Positions 28,719 to 31,827 of a stretch of DNA of 31,827 nt are shown piece after piece. The notes under the pieces are model-generated. The model was not told the origin of the DNA. It ran no database searches and worked only from the letters and a program-made list of their open reading frames with translations. Source of the DNA: a virus; the IMG/VR virus record IMGVR_UViG_3300037349_000044, positions 1-31,827 of that record. One strand, written 5' to 3'. The translations under genes and the position numbers were made by a program. Position 1 is the stretch's first letter, and the number at the start of each line of letters is the position of its first letter.

Positions 28719-28898
28719 ATGAAGCAATATATTGAAGTGACCGAAGAAGAATGGTTGAAGGCCCCTCAAGAGAAAAGAAGAACAAGATACCGAGGTGAAA
28801 ATATAGAAATTAAACCATTGACGGGGATTAGATATGGAGATGGAACGTACGAAAATTATAAACCAGTCATAAGAGAATATTTAATTGAAAAGGAATAA
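28719..28898 (+). CDS. Small hypothetical protein (59 aa)
   Basis: The frame MKQYIEVTEEEWLKAPQEKR continues with RTRYRGENIEIKPLTGIRYG to a TAA at 28896. It starts three bases after the antitoxin remnant and ends one base before the next ATG, a compact operon spacing. It is charged, with no recognised motif. A role as small early gene is inferred from context. Confidence 0.5.
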   Translation: MKQYIEVTEEEWLKAPQEKRRTRYRGENIEIKPLTGIRYGDGTYENYKPVIREYLIEKE

Positions 28899-28899
28899 C

Positions 28900-29106
28900 A
28901 TGAATAACAAACAACATATTCGAGATGGTCTCATCAGAGTCATGAGAAAACGAACCCTCTCCTTAAGACAGGCCAGTGAAGAAATACCTTGTAACCGAAT
29001 AACACTTGATAAATTCTTAACATCAGATGACAAATTAACGCCAGTTATGGTTATGATGATAGAGCAATGGGTTAACGATAATTTGAAAGAGACAAATGAA
29101 GTATGA
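28900..29106 (+). CDS. Small helix-turn-helix-type regulator (68 aa)
   Basis: MNNKQHIRDGLIRVMRKRTL is followed by SLRQASEEIPCNRITLDKFL, a probable helix-turn-helix in which SLRQASEEI is the first helix and RITLDKFL the recognition helix, then a C-terminal helix. It resembles short Cro or XRE-type phage regulators. The start at 28900 is preferred (AAAAGGAAT upstream); an in-frame TTG at 28885 would overlap the preceding gene. Its place at the head of the recombination genes suggests a regulatory role, not proved by sequence. Confidence 0.5.
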   Translation: MNNKQHIRDGLIRVMRKRTLSLRQASEEIPCNRITLDKFLTSDDKLTPVMVMMIEQWVNDNLKETNEV

Positions 29107-29383
29107 TGTTAATTCCCCCTGCGGCTTTTGCACAAATATTAACACAATGCATATGAGTTGGTGTTCAGGAAATGACGATGAACGCGGATTCGTTATCCAG
29201 AACTATATTTACTTTTGCAACGATCATATTTTTATCTATGAAGGTTTTAGTCTCGTTACACTTTTATTTTTTGTTAATAGTGATGTGATTATGGCTGGAG
29301 TTAATGCACTGAAAGAGATTCGTAAAGATCTGAATAGAGATGCTCTATTTGAAAAATATACCGAAATTTTAAGGACAAAATGA
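29096..29383 (+). CDS. Hypothetical protein with Cys pairs (95 aa)
   Basis: The N-terminus MKYDVNSPCGFCTNINTMHM has CGFC at residues 9-12, with a further Cys at 23 and one in FCNDH near 42, so a zinc-binding site is possible. A hydrophobic patch FSLVTLLFFVNSDVI and a charged helical tail follow. It overlaps neighbours by 11 and four bases, as usual for translationally coupled phage genes. No family is recognised. Confidence 0.5.
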   Translation: MKYDVNSPCGFCTNINTMHMSWCSGNDDERGFVIQNYIYFCNDHIFIYEGFSLVTLLFFVNSDVIMAGVNALKEIRKDLNRDALFEKYTEILRTK

Positions 29384-29661
29384 CACCAAGACGCAGGATA
29401 CTCAATAGAATCAATGGATACCTTGAATGTCTAAACCACTATTCAGACAACAAGGATCATAACCGATATAAATTCTACGCTCGTATGTTGTTTAAGACAC
29501 ATATGACCGAGCAGATATTTAAGAGCTACTACCCAGAATCACATAAAGAGATAACAGCAGCTATAGAGGAATGGGATAAAGAATTGCATGAACAGCAGAT
29601 TAAAACATATAACTTGCCAGAGAGCGCCCCTAACGGTATCTGGCGTGGAAAGAAATATTGA
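29380..29661 (+). CDS. Hypothetical protein upstream of recT (93 aa)
   Basis: A helical, charged protein starting MTPRRRILNRINGYLECLNH and containing RYKFYARMLFKTHMTEQIFK. The ATG overlaps the stop of the gene before (ATGA) and its TGA lies one base before the recT start. No motif suggests a function. The tight operon arrangement makes an early recombination or replication role possible. Confidence 0.5.
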   Translation: MTPRRRILNRINGYLECLNHYSDNKDHNRYKFYARMLFKTHMTEQIFKSYYPESHKEITAAIEEWDKELHEQQIKTYNLPESAPNGIWRGKKY

Positions 29662-29662
29662 T

Positions 29663-30337
29663 ATGAATACTTTGCAACACCCAGAGTGCAAGAACAATGA
29701 CGCACTCTTATCAGGCATTATAGAAGATATCAGAAAGTTGAATGAGCGGTTCGATAAGATGGCAATCGCATTCAAGGACAAATCCGTACCTAAGAAACCT
29801 GGTACTTCTTTCGATGACAAACAATTAGAACTCATTAAATCAGTTGCCGCTGTGGGCGCAACTGATAATGAGTTAAAGAACCTACTCTATCTTGCTGAGC
29901 AATATGATCTCGATCCATTAAAGAAAGAAATCATATTCATCAAGGGACGTAATGCACTGACCACCAGAGATGGTCTTCTTAAGATCGCTAATCGTGATCC
30001 CCAGTTTGATGGTATAGGGGGCGATGTAGTCTATGAAGGTGATACGTTAGCCAAACGTGATAATGAAAGTATTCATATCACGTATGGCACTGAGCACTTG
30101 GTATTCAATAAAGAAAAGATCAAAGGAGCATTTGCAAATGTATATCGAAAAGATAGATCAAAGTGCACAACAGTATTTGTATCTTTTAAAGATTATTTTA
30201 AAAAAAGTACCACCAATACTCCAAGTATTTGGGAACAATTCCCCAACGCTATGATACTTAAGGTAGCAGAGTCGATGGCACTTAAGAGAGCGTTCTCATT
30301 AAGTGGATTAACGAGTCAAGAAGAGATGGGTGAATAA
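29663..30337 (+). CDS. recT: RecT/Bet-type single-strand annealing protein
   Basis: The 224-aa protein would pair complementary single DNA strands during phage recombination. Visible features are YLAEQYDLDPLKKEI and FIKGRNALTTRDGLLKIANR, the usual RecT/Bet core (a strand, then LTTRDG and the K-A-x-R helix), QFDGIGGDVV, and the C-terminal WEQFPNAMILKVAESMALKR then AFSLSGLTSQEEMGE, where the family has WxxxPxxMLxKxAxxxALRxAF followed by a T-x-E-E-M tail. The start at 29663 is the first ATG after the previous stop; an open frame from 29588 overlaps that gene and lacks a ribosome site. Its 3' end is duplicated twice downstream. Confidence 0.85.
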   Translation: MNTLQHPECKNNDALLSGIIEDIRKLNERFDKMAIAFKDKSVPKKPGTSFDDKQLELIKSVAAVGATDNELKNLLYLAEQYDLDPLKKEIIFIKGRNALTTRDGLLKIANRDPQFDGIGGDVVYEGDTLAKRDNESIHITYGTEHLVFNKEKIKGAFANVYRKDRSKCTTVFVSFKDYFKKSTTNTPSIWEQFPNAMILKVAESMALKRAFSLSGLTSQEEMGE

Positions 30338-30591
30338 TGAGTATCTGGGTATCAATTAAAGATAAACTCCCAGACGATAATCAGGAATGGGATTGGGTCC
30401 TCGTGGGTTGTATTCAAGATAATTATATGACTGCATGGACAATAGCGCGGTACTCTCTTTCTTTAGGATGGGAATTCTTTGATGAACCTATAACTACTAG
30501 TTGTCCTTACGCAGGTGATTCTTTAAGCTATATTTCAATTGACGATATTACTCATTGGATGGAAATAGAAATGATTAAGGAGGAAGAATGA
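30337..30591 (+). CDS. DUF551-type small protein (84 aa)
   Basis: The N-terminus MSIWVSIKDKLPDDNQEWDW followed by VLVGC matches the DUF551 pattern WIxVxDxLPExxxxVLV, and the end DDITHWMEIEM gives the usual closing TxWM/THWMP segment. The family is common in phage early regions and has no known function. The gene's ATG overlaps the recT stop (TAATG), so translation is coupled to recT. Confidence 0.75.
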   Translation: MSIWVSIKDKLPDDNQEWDWVLVGCIQDNYMTAWTIARYSLSLGWEFFDEPITTSCPYAGDSLSYISIDDITHWMEIEMIKEEE

Positions 30592-30635
30592 CAATAAAAG
30601 AACTCATAGATCAACTCGATATCCAACAACAAATC
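30588..30635 (+). pseudogene. 5' fragment of the 117-aa gene, fused to recT debris
   Basis: The start MTIKELIDQLDIQ is identical to the beginning of the 117-aa gene at 31299 (at least 39 bp identical). After about 13 codons the sequence changes to recT-derived DNA in another frame and stops at TAG near 30702. It is a truncated copy, not a functional gene. Confidence 0.85.
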
Positions 30636-30843
30636 AAAGATCAAAGGGGCCTTTGCAAATGTATACCGAAAGGATCGTGCACAGTGTACTACTGTGTTTG
30701 TTAGTTTTAACGATTATAATAACGGTCAAGGTGTTTGGCCACAGTTTCCCAACGCTATGATATTGAAGGTAGCAGAGTCTATGGCATTAAAGAGAGCGTT
30801 CTCATTAAGTGGATTAACAAGTCAAGAAGAGATGGGTGAATGA
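30636..30843 (+). pseudogene. 3' fragment of a second, diverged recT
   Basis: The frame reads KGAFANVYRKDRAQCTTVFV then VWPQFPNAMILKVAESMALK and ends GLTSQEEMGE with TGA. It corresponds to recT 30115-30337 but has many silent changes and a different, shorter loop (NDYNNGQG for KDYFKKSTTNTPS). It therefore comes from another recT allele, not from a simple local duplication. The frame remains open, yet it has no proper start. Confidence 0.85.
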
Positions 30844-31076
30844 TGAAAGAATCAATAAAACTTACCGAATTTTTTGATATTTTCTATAGTGTTTTAGAAA
30901 TAGCAACCATGGAAAAAGAAAGATTGAAAGAAATGATAAAGGAGGAGCAAGAATCTTTACGACCCGATCAAAGCGAAATTGACTCAATTTGGAGCATGGT
31001 TAGATATGAAGATGGCCGTATAGGCGTATGTACATACGCATTAGAAAAAGCCAAGGAAATAGGTTTATGCACATAA
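30843..31076 (+). CDS. Small charged hypothetical protein (77 aa)
   Basis: The protein starts MKESIKLTEFFDIFYSVLEI and is mostly helical and acidic, with EKERLKEMIKEEQESLRPDQ. The ATG overlaps the stop of the recT fragment (TGATG), in the same relation that recT has to the DUF551 gene. An ATG three bases upstream is possible. It is flanked on both sides by recT 3'-end pieces, so it is an inserted accessory gene. Function unknown. Confidence 0.55.
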   Translation: MKESIKLTEFFDIFYSVLEIATMEKERLKEMIKEEQESLRPDQSEIDSIWSMVRYEDGRIGVCTYALEKAKEIGLCT

Positions 31077-31090
31077 TATGGTCCGAGCAG

Positions 31091-31111
31091 GAAGAGATGG
31101 GTGAATGATGA
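31091..31111 (+). repeat. Third copy of the recT 3' end (21 bp)
   Basis: GAAGAGATGGGTGAATGATG plus A is identical to 30826-30846 and differs by one base from the recT end at 30320-30340. All three copies lie directly before the start codon of a different small gene and include that start codon and its purine-rich leader. Confidence 0.85.
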
Positions 31112-31302
31112 AGATAAATGAATATCTGAACGTAGAAGAAGCAGCACAATTTCTTGGGGTGACAGCCAATACTCTTAGAAACTGGGATTATTCTAAGAAA
31201 TTAATAGCCTATAGAAATCCCCATAATAAATATAGAATGTATAAAAAAGAAGATCTTGAAAAATACCTTGAGGGAATTATTACTGTCAGGGAATGGAAAT
31301 GA
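31108..31302 (+). CDS. MerR-type helix-turn-helix protein (64 aa)
   Basis: YLNVEEAAQFLGVTANTLRN followed by WDYSKKLIAYRNPHNKYRMY and KKEDLEKYL is the winged helix-turn-helix of MerR and excisionase-type proteins: VxEAAxxLGVxxxTLRxW, then a K-L-x-x-x-R turn and Y-R-x-Y-x-x-x-DL. Such short proteins regulate transcription or act as recombination directionality factors. With no integrase in view the role is open. The ATG at 31108 follows a copy of the recT end; ATG 31105 is an in-frame alternative. Confidence 0.8.
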   Translation: MKINEYLNVEEAAQFLGVTANTLRNWDYSKKLIAYRNPHNKYRMYKKEDLEKYLEGIITVREWK

Positions 31303-31652
31303 CAATAAAAGAACTCATAGATCAACTCGATATCCAAGTTAGACAAACATTTGATGAATACAATGATCTCCATAGACAACTTCATCAGTATGGATACAAG
31401 GACCTTAGTGACGAAGACCATGCGAAAGCTGTCTACTTGATAGGGCTCATTGATGATAAATATGCTGAGATACATCCAGCATTCAGTTATGTTGGTCAAC
31501 GGTATGAGCATGTAGCAAAGGTAGTTCATTCACATTTAGATTGGGTAGAGAGACTTAAAAAAGCAGTATCAATGACGGGTACCAAAGAACAAGCAGAAGA
31601 GATACTTAAACGAGCTCAACAGAAACCACAAGAATTAAATATTGTACATTAA
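31299..31652 (+). CDS. Hypothetical protein before the ERF-like gene (117 aa)
   Basis: The protein begins MTIKELIDQLDIQVRQTFDE and is helical throughout, with ending KEQAEEILKRAQQKPQELNI. The start at 31299 is supported by the duplicated copy at 30588, which preserves exactly this ATG, and by ATGA overlap with the MerR-type gene; an ATG six bases upstream is less likely. No family is recognised. The duplicated 5' end shows that DNA beside it has been copied during rearrangement. Confidence 0.6.
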   Translation: MTIKELIDQLDIQVRQTFDEYNDLHRQLHQYGYKDLSDEDHAKAVYLIGLIDDKYAEIHPAFSYVGQRYEHVAKVVHSHLDWVERLKKAVSMTGTKEQAEEILKRAQQKPQELNIVH

Positions 31653-31747
31653 AAGGATGTACCAACCTGAGCCCCCTGGGCGAAGTTTGGCGCAGAAGGA
31701 ACTCCAACTCGAACCGTCTCGGTGAGAATTGGTGGAAAGGGAGATAC
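31653..31747 (+). ncRNA. GC-rich foldable leader before the ERF-like gene
   Basis: This 95-bp gap is clearly richer in G and C than its surroundings. It can form GCCC-CCT-GGGC, TTGG..CCAA and ACCG-TCT-CGGT hairpins, and ACCAA near 31661 can pair with TTGGT near 31731, closing them as a multi-branched structure. A 22-codon frame from 31657 also exists but has a poor ribosome site. It may be a structured leader; no known class is recognised. Confidence 0.3.
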
Positions 31748-31827
31748 ATGGAGATACGTAAATCACAATCCGATGACATCGGGTTGATCTCATTAGCGCT
31801 GTCTAAAGCACAAGGTACCTATAAAAC
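31748..31827 (+). CDS. Start of an ERF-family-like annealing protein (partial)
   Basis: Only 26 codons are inside the window: MEIRKSQSDDIGLISLALSK then AQGTYKT. The I-x-x-L-x-x-A-L-x-K-A-Q pattern matches the N-terminal start of ERF-type single-strand annealing proteins (LxKALxKAQxE). An AAGGGAG site lies five bases upstream. Position at the end of the recombination gene series agrees. Because so little sequence is visible, the assignment is tentative. Confidence 0.5.
   Translation, partial: MEIRKSQSDDIGLISLALSKAQGTYK

Noticed and set aside
31657-31725. A 22-codon frame before the ERF-like gene.
   Set aside because: The AAAAGG is too close to the ATG, and the region is better described as foldable RNA.
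1-31827. CRISPR array search.
   Set aside because: No series of short repeats with uniform unique spacers was seen. The repeats found are isolated hairpins, long direct or inverted pairs, or coding repeats.

Overview
This 31.8-kb window is a large part of a tailed double-stranded DNA phage (or prophage) genome. The evidence is an ordered virion and packaging block: large terminase, portal, scaffold-like protein, N4-gp56-type major capsid protein and tail proteins. There is no long tape-measure protein and no tail-tube or sheath protein, while there is a 746-aa protein of tail-nozzle type. This suggests a short-tailed (podovirus-like) particle, which is an inference. The base composition is moderately AT-rich, the standard code with TGA stops is used, and Shine-Dalgarno-like AGGAG sites precede most genes, so the host is a bacterium. 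Nothing in the sequence identifies the host more closely. No integrase or lysis gene was recognised.

Layout. (1) 1-18314, almost all on the minus strand, is the morphogenesis block. Read in transcription order it runs portal, small basic proteins, a conserved hypothetical, scaffold, terminator, major capsid, head or virion proteins, tail adaptor, fibre tip, nozzle, two further virion proteins, a 872-aa coiled-coil protein, and a repetitive fibre. It is interrupted only by a plus-strand ribbon-helix-helix gene with its own promoter and terminator (2738-3057). (2) 18315-19985 holds accessory cassettes inserted just downstream of the terminase gene: an orphan DNA methyltransferase between two identical 79-bp direct repeats, and a 66-aa gene. 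Copies of the terminase 3' end and repeated hairpins lie between them. (3) 19986-26573, minus strand, carries the intein-containing large terminase, a chain of tightly overlapping small genes (two of them under 60 codons), a probable small terminase, a RusA-like resolvase and a winged-helix replication-type protein. (4) 26574-28718 is a rearranged, mostly non-structural zone. It has an odd tRNA-like gene with a 17-nt D-loop insertion, an inverted fragment of the replication gene, structured non-coding DNA, and a unit bounded by 48-bp inverted repeats in which related small genes diverge from a promoter region. The right repeat has replaced the 5' end of an HI1420-type antitoxin gene. (5) 28719-31827, plus strand, is an early or recombination operon with small unknown genes, a short regulator, a RecT/Bet-type annealase, a DUF551 protein, partial recT duplications, a MerR-type protein and the start of an ERF-like annealase.

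How it works together: the minus-strand block packages DNA and builds the particle, and the plus-strand block supplies recombination functions and probable regulators. The most unusual theme is repeated duplication of a core gene's 3' end beside inserted accessory genes. It is seen independently at terL and at recT, and it looks like a record of step-by-step cassette insertion by recombination.
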